From: Hemerocallis citrina
Lineage: Eukaryota > Streptophyta > Magnoliopsida > Asparagales > Asphodelaceae
Assembly: GCA_017893485.1 (NCBI GenBank)
Contig: CM030358.1
Span: 249,365,073 to 249,429,072, forward strand
Direction: 5' to 3'
Length of the DNA stretch: 64,000 nucleotides
The notes below the pieces were generated by a model. That model was not told the origin of the DNA. It saw nothing but the letters and a program-made list of their open reading frames with translations, and ran no database searches. Made by a program: the position numbers and the translations under genes. Of the stretch, positions 52,797-63,810 are shown one piece after another (position 1 is the stretch's first letter; every line of letters starts with the position of its first letter).

Positions 52797-54183
52797 GAGT
52801 CTTCAGACAGCTTTGTCTGTGGTCGCTAGTTCGATTCCTGAACTCAGCAAATTAAAAACTTTTGGATTCTTTTAATGTTATTGTGATTTTGTGACTTTAA
52901 AAATTCGGAAAAAATCCGATAATTGTTATAAAAATATATAGAGTTCATAAAAATATTTGTACACTATTTCGACTTAAATTAAATAGTGTGAGAGGAAAAA
53001 TTGAGTAGAACCTTGTAAAATCGATATTTTGCATAAGTATAAGAACAAAAGTGATTTTTTGAGTTATACTAGATTTATAAGAGGGGATTTTGTATAAAAA
53101 GAACTTGAAGTGTGTTTATTATGGATTTTGTTATTATTTTGGGTAATGTATGCATTGAAAGTTAAATGAGAAATATGATTTTAATTTTTGGAGGAAAAGA
53201 AATAATAGTACGAAAACTAAGTAGAATTATTGAGACTTATTTGTTTGAATGAGAATGTTATAAATAGAAATTGAACATTGAATTATGGAAAGGAGATGGA
53301 TATTTATTTGAACTATGAAAAGACTATATGAGTATGAAAACTCAATTTTTGTGATTATGAATTGAAATTGAGAACTAGAGTGTAGCTAAGTCTTATAACG
53401 GCATCGAAAAGAAATATGTTGAAATGAAACGACCAAGATTTGGTTCATGTGATATAAATGGTTAAGACCGGTATAGTGGAAGGGCTAACTCTAGATAATT
53501 TATTTTGTTCATGATTCAAATAACTAAAGACTAGATACATAGTGAAGACGTTATGAAAATAAGAGAAAACGCGAGTATGAGGGTCTCGGAGCTACGGTGT
53601 GAGAATATTCACAGGCTGTCTTCACGATGCGTCGTGACATAATGTGGATATGTCTCCAGGAGTCCGTACCGCAGGCGATGCTCGTGGAGTGTTTGGTGAC
53701 TGCGGGTGGTGTCATGTCCCATGACGGAGGCTGAATTGTCCATAGGCTAATATAAATAACTGCATTAAGGACTAAGTGCACCGCACAACATGACATCAAT
53801 AGGATAGCCCCTGGTCGTTCTGTTTGTGATCAAATTTGTAGTTTGTTTAAGTATTTGAGAATCGTTATACTGTTTTCGGCATTAGAGAGGATAGCCATGT
53901 ATAATATTTCATCGGTTGTAAGAAACTGACGTGCCCATAGTTTCTATGCAGGATAAAGTGGTTAACACGACTAAAGAATGCATGCTGATTAAAGAATGAT
54001 TCAAGTGTTGTACATTTCAATTTATGTAAATTGTTATAATTTGCTTCTGCTGTAAATATGTAATATAATTATAAACTCTGATGTAACAAAAAGTTTTTAT
54101 TTTCCTTGTAAAATTGTACGAAAGAAGTGTAAAGATCCTGTGGAACTTCGAATTCAGTCTGTTTTGGAATTCGGGGTGTTACA
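52797..54183 (+). mobile_element. Truncated 3' LTR of the chromovirus
   Basis: Matches 44823-46428 of the 5' LTR, starting in the second tRNA-like module (CTTTGTCTGTGGTC) and ending ...GAATTCGGGGTGTTACA, followed by the TTCAT duplication. It lacks about 220 bp that the 5' LTR has at 45773-45992 and has scattered substitutions. Contains one TCACGATGCGTCGTGA site near 53619. Confidence 0.92.
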
Positions 54184-54188
54184 TTCAT

Positions 54189-55789
54189 GCTTTTCAATAA
54201 CTTTTTCAAGCTCAATTACCTTTTTACACAGTCTTTTTCTTGTTATCTTATCGTATTTTGTGTTCCAATGAGGAGTATCTAATGTGGCATCAAGAATCCT
54301 ATTTTGTTTAATGGCTTCATTACATCCTTCCACTACTTCATCAAATTTTCTTTTACATTCATCTAAGTCATTTGTGAGCTTGGCAATATAAACAGATTTC
54401 TCCTGAATCTCTCTTAAGTGATCATCATGCTTTTCTAGCGATTCACAAATTTATTGTTTTAAAATCTCATTTTCTTCTAACAAAATATCATGATCTTTTT
54501 TATATGACTCAAGTTTTTCTAAAATTAGGGCATTCTTATTTTTCAGTTTGTGATTTTTTGTTATGCAAGCGTCATGTCTTTCATTAGAATTTTGTTTATA
54601 TTGCCTAAGTTCACGACTTAGTTTCTTGGCATAGCCTTTCAAACCGTTACACATATCTACAAGTTTATCATAAGTTGGTTGTTCAATTATCTCTTCCTGA
54701 GAAGGTGATTGCACCTCACCACTCCCAAGAGCCATGAAGCCAACGTTGTCGTAACCTTGCTCTTCCTCGCTTGAATCCGAGTCTAGCCAAGTTGCTTTTA
54801 GCGCCTTATTTTTCTGTCTTGGATTTGAGCGATAGTGGTCCCTGTTTCTGTCTTGTTGAATAGGACAGTTTGTACGGATGTGTCCGGGCTTCTTACACTT
54901 GTAGCACACATCCTCCTTTTCCTTTTCCCTTTCTTCTTGATACCTGCCATATTTCTTGTGTCTAAGGTACTTACGAAATTGTCTTGTTAATAGCGCAATG
55001 TCCTCGTCTGACTCCTTATCTTCTGACTCAACTTTTGATGGTCAGGCCTTTTCTGCCTTTAGTGCAATGGTTTTCTCCTTAGTCTTTGGTTCAATCACGA
55101 TATTTTGCCTGTATCTTTTTGTCTCCAACATTTCCATCTCGTACGTCTTTAGCTTTCATTGAAATGTATAGTAGTCAAATCCCTTCTCTTCGAGAGTCTC
55201 TCTCATTGTCGCGGCCTTAACGTCCCACTCTGGCGTGAGACACCTTATGAGCTTTTCGACTTTTCGGTCATCATCAAGCCCCTTACCAAAGCTCTCAAGC
55301 TCGTGGGCAATGATATCGAAACGGGCGAGCATTTGGTCCACATTTTCACCTAGCAACATGCGAAACACATCAAATTTATAGAAACACAAATTCACTTTAG
55401 CTTTTACCTCGGAAGCGGTTCCTTCATGCCGCTTCAGCATGTTGTTCCAGATCTCGTAGGCTGTTTTGCAGTTACACCCACATTGCGTTAGCTTGTCATT
55501 GTTCAACCCTGCATAAAGAGCTGTCATGGCTTTGGAATTTGCTATTTTGAGGGATAACTCCTCCGATGTGAATGCCTTCTTTCCATCGCTAACTGAGATT
55601 TCTGTTTTGTTGATACATACATTCCATACATTTTCTCTGAGCATCTGTAAAAAATGAGACATACGAACTTTCCAGATGTCATAGCATTTTCCATCAAAAA
55701 ATGGTGATCATGTAAGACTTGTCCCATTGGAGACGAAAGGCTCCGATGAGTACAAGCTTTGGGGAGGAGGGATTTCGGCCATTGGACAT
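54189..55789 (-). pseudogene. Ty1/copia gag remnant, Sirevirus-like
   Basis: Minus strand from an ATG complement at 55787-55789: SPKLVLIGAF..W..SY, then WKVRMSHFLQML, ALYAGLNNDKLTQCGCNCKT, AYEIWNNMLKRHEGT, IIAHELESFGKGLDD and RCLTPEWDVKAATMRE, the DUF4219/UBN2-type capsid of copia gag. After a stop at about 55157 comes CYKCKKPGHIRTNC (54868-54909), a CCHC knuckle. An acidic stretch (DSDSSEEEQGYDNVGFMALG) and a long Lys/Glu/Leu coiled coil run to the insertion point at 54189. Extended gag with a coiled coil after the knuckle fits Sirevirus-like elements. Frameshifts occur near 55690 and 55070. Confidence 0.8.
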
Positions 55790-55816
55790 TTTGCTTAAGC
55801 TTTTTGTAAGCACATC

Positions 55817-55828
55817 GCTCTGATACCA
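55817..55828 (-). promoter_or_regulatory. Primer-binding site of the copia element
   Basis: The complement reads TGGTATCAGAGCGATG, one base from the LTR end. Complementary to initiator Met tRNA. Confidence 0.85.
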
Positions 55829-55829
55829 C

Positions 55830-56030
55830 TGTAAATCACCCTGAGGGTGAATTGGGTGATCGTGCGGAATTAAAAAAATTAAAATAAAGTAAAGTAAATG
55901 CAAGAGTGATAAGAAAAGCAAATACAGATGACACAGCGATATAACGTGGTTCGACCACTAGGTCTACATCCACACCACCTACTTGTGGAAATTCTCCGTC
56001 ACAAGCATTTCACTATACTCAAAACCCTTA
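55830..56030 (-). mobile_element. Copia 5' LTR, first 200 bp, cut by a CACTA element
   Basis: On the plus strand it begins TGTAAATCACCCTGAGGGTG next to the primer-binding site and continues with AACGTGGTTCGACCACTAGG and CACCTACTTGTGGAAATTCTC, common in copia LTR ends. At 56031 it is interrupted by CACTACAACA. The rest of the LTR lies beyond the CACTA element, outside the window. Confidence 0.7.
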
Positions 56031-56339
56031 CACTACAACATATATGGCTTTCTACAACATATTTATTATAGCATTTAATTGTTAATGCTGTTAAAAGTGA
56101 TTAATAATAACATTTCTAAAGAAAATGCTGTCTTTTAGTAATTTTAAAATTTATTGTTAACTACGACAGCGTTTTGAAAATGCTATACTTTTTATAGTGT
56201 TTTAAAAATGCTGTTATATCCAAAAAAAAAATTGAGTAGATAGGGGTAAGATAGGAAATTTCAACTAATCCAATTACAACTCAAACTAGTTCTATCTCCT
56301 CTCCCGATTCTTCTCCCAATACCCCGACTTTTTCTCCTC

Positions 56340-56600
56340 CACAAACCCTACTATAACCCCCCCCCCCCCACCCCCTACCCCCTCAATCACGCTGTCCCCA
56401 ACCCCCCCGTCGACTCTTGACCCTTGCATGCCGCTCGCTACTGGGCCACCATCGACCTCCCCCTGTGCCCGTCGAAGTCCAAGTTCCCAATCACTACGTC
56501 CCCCACCTCTGCACCGTCGACCCTTTGCGCCGCCCCTCGCAATATGCCGTCGTCGACCTCCTTCGCCTGTTTTCTTGCTTGGTGTGGTGTCTGGTATGTA
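56340..56600 (+). other. GC-rich exon-like segment in the CACTA element
   Basis: A C-rich run (CCCCCCCCCCCCC at 56358-56370) is followed by a plus-strand frame reading HYVPHLCTVDPLRRPSQYAV, then VDLLRLFSCL, ending at GGTATGTAAC, a plausible splice donor (about 56593). Base composition is unlike the surrounding AT-rich DNA. It could be a captured host exon or the element's own first exon. No domain recognised. Confidence 0.3.
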
Positions 56601-58126
56601 ACTTTCTCTCATAATACTCATCTGATTAAGCTATAGAACGTGCCTTGCGTGAATCACATAAAGGAGCAATATTTGGAGATCCCAATTACTAATAGTTCAG
56701 TAGTGTAAATGATAATGAAAACATTATAAATTGTTTTAGGGTTTCAATTGTTTTAATTTTTAATGGTGTGAGATGTTTTTTTGTAATCTTAATTAATTAG
56801 TAAAGCCAAATAAAAGTTCATATGCTAAATTTTTAATTGCATTTAGAGGACAAATACATTGTTCCAAATGAATAATTGCAAGAAATGGACAGCTATAAAG
56901 AGAGAACTGATTGATTTTGATTGCCTATGTGTCTTTATTTGATGTTATATTCCTGGTTTGAGATTATGAGCTCTTTCTCTTTTTTTTTCTTTCTTTTTTC
57001 TTTTTCCTTTTTCCTTTTTTCCCCTTTGATTGGGATACAACATAGTTTGATTTTGTTTTTGAACTTGAGAAATGTTTTATCCATCCAAAATTTATTACCA
57101 TTTGAACTACAGCCCACTGGTGATTGAGAGCTATTTCATTTACCAAATCATTGCTTATACAATAATTGTTTTTTGTTTTAAAAAATAAATAAATTGTGCA
57201 TCTATAGTATAGTATAATGTGCGAAAAATGAGTTTAGTTCAATTCTCGTATGCAATAAAATGGACATCTATTTGAAACAATATTGAATATCAAAGGAAAT
57301 AGTTATACTTAGAGAGAATTAGTGAGGCTCAGTTATAAACATAATTTAGGTATAAACATGCATATTAAACATCATAGAAGAAAGTAAATATCATGTTACA
57401 TGAAGTAATGTACAAATAAAAGCTACTTTTGTCCAGTCTATATTAATGTCTTTCATGAAATGTAATAATTCTAATAACAAAGGATGTTACTTAATTGCAA
57501 TGTCATTAATCTTCTGAACTAGTTTTCTTATTCATCCATGTTGTTGATGTGTGTATTATTGGTATTATCTTGTTTCTTTCTCTTTGGTTCTCATCTCCTC
57601 AAGGTCAGAGGAACTGGTGTGAACTTACTTTGATTAAATTGAAAAACTTTGATTAAATTGAGGACAATTGGAAGAGGTAGCTTTCAAAGCTTGTTACTCT
57701 AGCTAGATAAAAAAATTATCATATGCAGGTTTGTACAATAAAATAATAGGAGGATTAGGTATATCAAAACAAAGCTATGGGCTAAATAAGTCCGCTTTTA
57801 AAAAAAATTATGACTGGACCTTACGTATACAACATGCATCCTATAGAACATCATAATAATGTTATTAGAATATATATGTATGAGACCTTTAACCTCAACA
57901 ATGTCCTCCTAAGTTCCAAAATGATTATATTCTAATGTATATTTCTCCTTGTTAATTTCTCCTGGGTTGTCATCTTTTCAAGGTCAGAGGAGCTGGTGTG
58001 TCATCACAATGAATAAAGATTGGTTTCATCTTAACAAGTAATGAAATCTGACCCCAATTAATATTTTAATATATAATAGATATTAAGATATTACATGCTT
58101 TTATGACCACTATTTTATAATTTATA
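56601..58126. other. AT-rich non-coding part of the CACTA element
   Basis: No recognisable protein. GGTCAGAGGA(A/G)CTGGTGTG occurs twice (57602 and 57980), and a T/C tract lies at 56970-57025. Probably introns or upstream sequence of the transposase gene; an acceptor TTTATAG lies at 58120-58126. Confidence 0.4.
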
Positions 58127-61100
58127 GAAATACAACAGCATATAAAGTGGCAGTTCATCAGTTTGTGGAAATTGTGAAGTCAACTACTGAGGACCCAAAC
58201 TGGATTATATGTCCATGCAGAGATTGCCAAAATTTCTGTCGTGGAAATGAGGATATGCTTTTACTTTATTTTCTCAAGCGTGGAATGGATATGACTTACA
58301 CAAATTGGATTTGGCATGGGGAAGGATTGAATGCGAAGAGTTCTACTAAGGAATCTATATCGCCAGATAGAATAATTGAAGATGCATATGTTGATAATGA
58401 GGGTATTCATGAATCTAATGGTAAAGAGGAGAGGATGACTTAACAAATATGTTGAAGGATGCTAATATTCCTTTATATCCTGGTTGCACTAAATACAGTA
58501 GGCTATCAGCAACAATAATTCTATATAAGCATAAATCCATGTATGGTGTTTCTAACAAATGCTTTAATCATCTTTTGGAGATATTGCATGATATGTTACC
58601 TGATGAAAATACAATTCCAGAATCCGCACGAGCTGCACAGCAATTAATTAAGTCATTTAAACGATTGTAAAATCATACATGCATGCGTCAATGATTGTTG
58701 CCTATTTAGAGGTGAGTTCAAAGATGATGATGAATGTAGGAAGTGCCATGAGTCACGGTGGAAGAAGGATCAACGAACTAAGAAGATTCTTATGGAGTGC
58801 CAGTTAAGATTTTGAGGTATTTTCCAATAATTCCAAGGTTTAGAAGAATGTTCCGAACATCAGAACTTGCTGAAAATTTACGGTGGTATCATAATCATAA
58901 AAGTGAAGATGATAAAATTAGGCACCCTGTTGACACTTTGGCTTGGAAAACAACTGACAATAAATGGCCAACTTTCGCTGCCAAGTCGCGCAACCTTAGA
59001 CTTGGTCGGCTGCAAATGGGTTTAATCCCTTCCGTGGTCTTAGCTCCTCACATAGTTGTTGGCCTGTGATGCTGGTAATATATAATCTTCCACCAGGGTT
59101 ATGCATGAGAAAGGAACATATTATGTTATCATTATTGATTTCAGGACCACATCAACCAGGAAATGACATAGATATTTATTTACAACCACTGATAGATGAC
59201 TTGCAGGTTTTATTTGATGTGGGTGTACAGACATATGATGCTTTCACCAAAACATTTTTCAACTTGAAAGCAATTTTGATGTGGATAATAAATGACTTTC
59301 CAGCTTATGGTAACCTGGCTGGATGTACTACGAAGGAAAAACTAGCATGCCCCATATGTGGTACTAATACTTGTTCTAAATGGTTGAAACACAGTAAAAA
59401 AAACTGTTTACCTGAACCATAAGCGCTTTCTTGGACCAAAACATACATTACGGTTCAAAAGAAGTTGGTTAGATGGGAAACAAGAGCTTGAGGAGCCACC
59501 TAGATTAATGGTCGGATCAAGAATTTTGAATGATTGAAAATGATTTTGGGAAGGGGTCAAAGAAAAATAAGATAAAGTTGCAATCTGTACAGATTTGGAA
59601 GAAGAAGTCAATATTTTTTGACTTGCCTTACTGGGAGGTAATAAATATAACCCACTTTATTTATCTTATTATCTAGTTTTTCATATTTTTTTTGGAAATT
59701 AGTTAACATTACGTTTCTTACATATCTCAATTGTTTTCTTTTTGTTCAATTTCAGCATTTAGTATTGTATCATAATTTGGATGTAATGCACATTAAAAAG
59801 AATGTGTGTGATAGCATTATTAGTACTTTGCTGAATGTGAAAGGAAAGTCAAAGGATGGAATAAATTCACGTATGGATTTGGAAGACATGGAAATTAGAC
59901 ATGGCTTGCATCCAAAACGGAAAAATGGAAAGAGAACTTATCTGCCACCTGCGCCACACACTCTTTCGAAAAAGGAACAACAACTATTTTGCAAACGGTT
60001 ATTTGACCTTAAGGTACCTGATGGTTATAGTTCAAATATTGGGAACTGTATATCAGTGGACGAGTGTAAAATTATTGGCCTCAAGTCTCATGATCATCAT
60101 GTGTTAATGCAACAATTGTTGCCTGTTGCATTAAGAGGTCTTCTCCCAAAAGGGCCTAGAAACGCAATATTTTGACTATGTGCATTTTTTAATGCATTAT
60201 GTCAAAAGGTCATTGACCCGGAGGAAATGTTAAAACTAGAGGAAGATGTTGTTGAGACTTTGTGTATGTTTGAAAGGTTTTTTGTTCCTGCTTTTTTCGA
60301 TATTATGATTCATTTGACAATTCATTTGGGGCGAGAAACCCGATTATGTGGCCCAGTTCAACAAAGATGGATGTATCCCTTTGAAAGGTAACAAATTGAT
60401 TATTTTGTAATTCTATTTGTACTATGTAGTTTTTATCATAAAATATTAATTTTATTTTCTGTAGACAAATGAAGACATTGAAAGGATACGTTAGGAATTT
60501 GGCACGACCTGAAGGTTGTATAGAACAATGCTATTTATTAGATGAGTGCATGCGATTTTTCAGTAAATGCATGAGTCAAGTTGTTGATATGGATAATCGG
60601 CCAAATAGAAATCAAGATTTCAAGAATGATGCGATACTTGAAGGTCGGCCAATTTCCAAAGGAACATCGATCACTATGGATTATCAAAGGCTACAAAGTG
60701 CTCATCGATGTGTATTGTTTAATATGGCTGAGGTTGAGCCATATTTAGAGTAAGTGTAGTACGAAAAGTAATTTTCAATGATAAAGTTTTTACATAAGGG
60801 CATGTAATCATTGTTAATTATTTTAGGATACACTTGAAAGAGTTGAAGCGTTTGGACAAACGCCTGGTCATAATTGAAACTTTACTTCAAGATAGACATT
60901 CCGAAGAATTCTCAGACTGATTAAAAGAAAAGGTCTAATTATATATATAATCCTTGAATTTTTGGCTTATTATATATTACTGCCTATAATTCTAACAGTG
61001 TATCATTGATTATGAACAGTTCACGGGCTGACTCATGGTGTGCCCACTCATAACATATCCAGAACATTAAGAGGGCTTGCACAAGGTCCATCTGTGCATG

Positions 61101-61640
61101 CTCGCTCTTATTCTGGGTTTGTTTTGAACGACCATCGCTTTCACATAAAAGATGCATTCAAGTCAACTCAAAATAGTGGGGTTTTATATGAGGCAACAAT
61201 TGTTAGCAGATCAAGCTTGAAGGATAAGCACCAAAAGATCAAACCAGTTGTTTATTATGGAGTGATCAAAGATATTATTTTACTGGACTATTTTACTTTT
61301 CAGATTCCTGTTTTATTTAGTCATTGGGCTAATCTGAAAACTGGTGTCAAAATCGATGAAGGTTTTACTATGGTTAACCTGCACCAAGGATAACAACAAT
61401 TTAAAAATGACCCATTTATTCTAGCGTCACAAGCATAACAAGTGTTTTATTCTAAGGAAAGTGATTCGTCTAATTGGTATGTTGTTCTAAAGGCGTCACC
61501 AAGAGGTATTAATGAGTTGGATTTGGATAATAAGTGTGTTTATTCAAGACCATTAGATGTATCCTTACTTGATAAGAATACTGATGAAGAGGATAATGAG
61601 TATGTTAGAAAGAACTGTGAGGGTATCTATGTGTAATTTT
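58127..61640 (+). pseudogene. TNP2-like CACTA transposase gene, decayed, multi-exon
   Basis: The first exon (58127-58443) reads YKVAVHQFVEIVKS and CPCRDCQNFCRG, the transposase-associated N-terminal region. DCCLFRGEF..DDECRKCHESRW (58700-58780), then VKILRYFPIIPRFRRMFRTS, WPTFAAKSRNLRLGR, GPHQPGNDIDIYLQPLIDDL, TYDAF, NDFPAYGNLAGCTTKEKLAC and CPICGTNTC (to 59425) follow the TNP2 family order (PF02992). NLDVMHIKKNVCDSIISTLL (59772) starts the next exon. DUF4218-like sequence runs 60230-60750 (FERFFVPAFFDIMIHLTIHL, YVRNLARPEGCIEQCYLLDE), and DUF4216-like sequence 61080-61390 (YYGVIKDIILLDY, FSHWAN). Stops and frameshifts occur near 58443, 58670, 59069, 59426, 60174 and 60919. Several may be introns (GGTAACAAATTG at 60387), but some are true breaks. 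Confidence 0.8.
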
Positions 61641-61982
61641 CAATATTGTTTTGTTGCACAACTATTTATATTTTTTATCATAACTTCATAGTGAAACTTA
61701 TTATAACTGATTCTGCTACAATTTCTATAATCACTCGTTTACTTCATTATCTTTATATTTTTGTTAGTGATATTTTGCATGTTGAAATTTCTAATTATGA
61801 CGATGAATCTTTCTAACATGTTCAATTTTTTTCTGTTTTTGGTTGTCTATTTAAGTGAGGTGTCTTTCTTTCAAACATGGCTCGAGAAGAGGTAACAACT
61901 ACTATCAACCATTTATCCACGTATACAATAACATATTTATTATGTATTATTCACAATCATGTTCTTGTTTGGATCATTTGTA

Positions 61983-62451
61983 GTGCTCAAAACAAGGAAG
62001 TAAAAAGAAAAGGAGGGATGAGGAAAAGAAAATGAGAAAGGATAAGGGAAAGAAAAAGAGAAGGGAAAATGATAAGGAAAAGGAAAAATGAAAGGGAAGA
62101 ATAAAACTGAAAGAGAAGGTATCAAATGATGTGATCCGTATATCAGAAGTAGACTCTAATTTCATTGGCAATGCGACTCTAAATGAATTGAGAGAAGAAA
62201 CATCAAAACAAGCACAACAGTCAGAAGGCACGACCAGGACTCGCGGACACACAACTTGCAGTAATTTATCGGCTGTCAGCGGACAAAAGTTGGAAGTGAC
62301 ATTAAATGATCTCGGTCAACCTGTTGGGAAAAACTCAAAAAGACTGTCTTCTTTTGTAGGCATTTTAGCAGGTCAGATGGTGCCGCTGAAATATGATGAC
62401 TGGAGAAAGATATCTACTGAGACTAAAGAATTTTATTGGCAAGCAATAAAG
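61983..62451 (+). pseudogene. Transposase_24-like (Ptta/En/Spm) exon with basic N-part
   Basis: After a TTTGTAG acceptor the exon opens with a Lys/Arg-rich stretch (SKKKRRDEEKKMRKDKGKKK), plausible as a nuclear localisation region, with one stop at about 62088. It continues VSNDVIRISEVDSNFIGN, then KLEVTLNDLGQPVGKNSKRL, SSFVGILAGQMVPLKYDDW and STETKEFYWQAIK, and ends at a GTAAGA donor (62452). 'ND.GQPVG.N...L.SF.G......P..Y.DW' is the Transposase_24 signature (PF03004), a protein often encoded beside TNP2 in plant CACTA elements. Confidence 0.7.
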
Positions 62452-63399
62452 GTAAGATATTTTTTCTTTGATGTAGCTTTCTTTCTGTAGCTTTCTTTCT
62501 GTTGTTAAGGTATACATACCACTTGTTTGTTGGTTGGTTTATTGGTTGATTGATTGATTCCTACTGGTTTGCAAGTGTATATCCCTTTGCATGTATGGCC
62601 TGTTAATGGATTAGATCATTGTATTTTATGCTACACAATTGAGATTAATTAGCATGTTCATACATCACTGCATGATTGGACCGTAGATTAATTAGCTTGT
62701 TTCCATCTTAATTCTTAGTTGTATGGTTCTATTATAAATATATATAATGATTTTATATCTTCATCTGGTAAACTAACTCTGGTTGATAACTCATATTCGA
62801 ACATATTTATTCCCATCGAGAGATAGAGACATTTCGATTCTTTGCTACTGTCAAATTTTAAATGCCTACAATCTTATAGTTGTCTTCAACTAAGATACCG
62901 TAAGTAGATATGTTTTAGGTAGTCACGACTAACCACTAACTGGACATGTGTCCTGGCATGCCATTTTTTGACTAGTCACCACAAAGTTTGAAAATTATTA
63001 GCTTATATCATAGGACAAAATCTGCAGCATGTTTGGTTTCACCTGATATGGAATCTCTTTAAATCAAATTGTGGATTTGAGTTATGAGATTACCTCATTT
63101 ATTTGACTTATAACTAGTTAACAAACATCTTATTGTATATTATTTATTTAATTTTGTTTTTGAAAGATAGGCTGTAACCTAATGCAAGTGGGATATTTGT
63201 TTACGATGTATTCTTCCGCTAGATTCACTTTGAGCACTTTATTTGCACGAGGGAATCTACTCAATAATTGGGGTGTTTGATATTACTTTGTTGGGTTGAT
63301 AACTTTACTTAGAACCATAAGCCAGTTTTGTTTTCTAATATTTGAAAGTGATGAATATAATTTAGTTTAGTCATTTGTGCATTTTAGTTATTTACGATT
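62452..63399. other. AT-rich non-coding stretch
   Basis: Probably an intron or 3' part of the CACTA element. Only a TTGGTTGG/TTGATTGAT run (62526-62553) stands out. No coding frame or terminal repeat seen. Confidence 0.4.
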
Positions 63400-63519
63400 A
63401 CGAACTTGCGCTTCATGCAAATTTATGAGAATGTCGGTAATTGGTGAGCAAACGATTGCAGCATTCTTTCTCTACTCATTTTGCCAAGTTGGCAAAATAG
63501 CAAACGATAGTGGATGCTC
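63400..63519. mobile_element. Terminal fragment of a Harbinger-like MITE
   Basis: GGCAAAATAGCAAACGATAGTGGATGCTC followed by TAA (63520-63522) matches the right terminus family seen at 35111 (GTGGATGCTC/TAA). No opposite terminus is visible upstream, so only the end is left or the left end has decayed. The left limit is approximate. Confidence 0.5.
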
Positions 63520-63606
63520 TAAGAGGATTAAATGAGGGAAAATTGTTTGACAATGTTTTAGTCATGTACATCTGAGAATGGTAGCATTAATAGTTAGTAA
63601 GATAGG

Positions 63607-63810
63607 AAGAGGGGTAGGGTTGTTGGTGTTGGAGCAAGGAAGCAGCCTATCAAGATTCAGATCAAGTCAGTTAAAAAACATATGGCAGTTGTTAATTTGA
63701 AAGAGGGGATGACCTTGGGATTGCTGAATGAAGAAAAAGATACGACTATCTGGTCTTGGAAGTTACAGGGTGGAGTCTTTAATCATGTTTGTCTTGATTG
63801 GATTCTATAA
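63607..63810 (+). CDS. Short unidentified open frame
   Basis: A 67-codon run without ATG start (first ATG inside), read as KRGRVVGVGARKQPIKIQIK, then SVKKHMAVVNLKEGMTLG, LLNEEKDTTIWSWKLQGGV and FNHVCLDWIL. Composition is protein-like and more basic at the start. It could be a later exon of the CACTA gene set or a captured exon. I do not recognise it, and frames this short arise by chance. Confidence 0.2.
   Translation, partial: KRGRVVGVGARKQPIKIQIKSVKKHMAVVNLKEGMTLGLLNEEKDTTIWSWKLQGGVFNHVCLDWIL

Noticed and set aside
61940..62252. Phe/Ser/Pro-rich minus-strand frames
   Set aside because: Antisense shadow of the Lys-rich start of the Transposase_24 exon.
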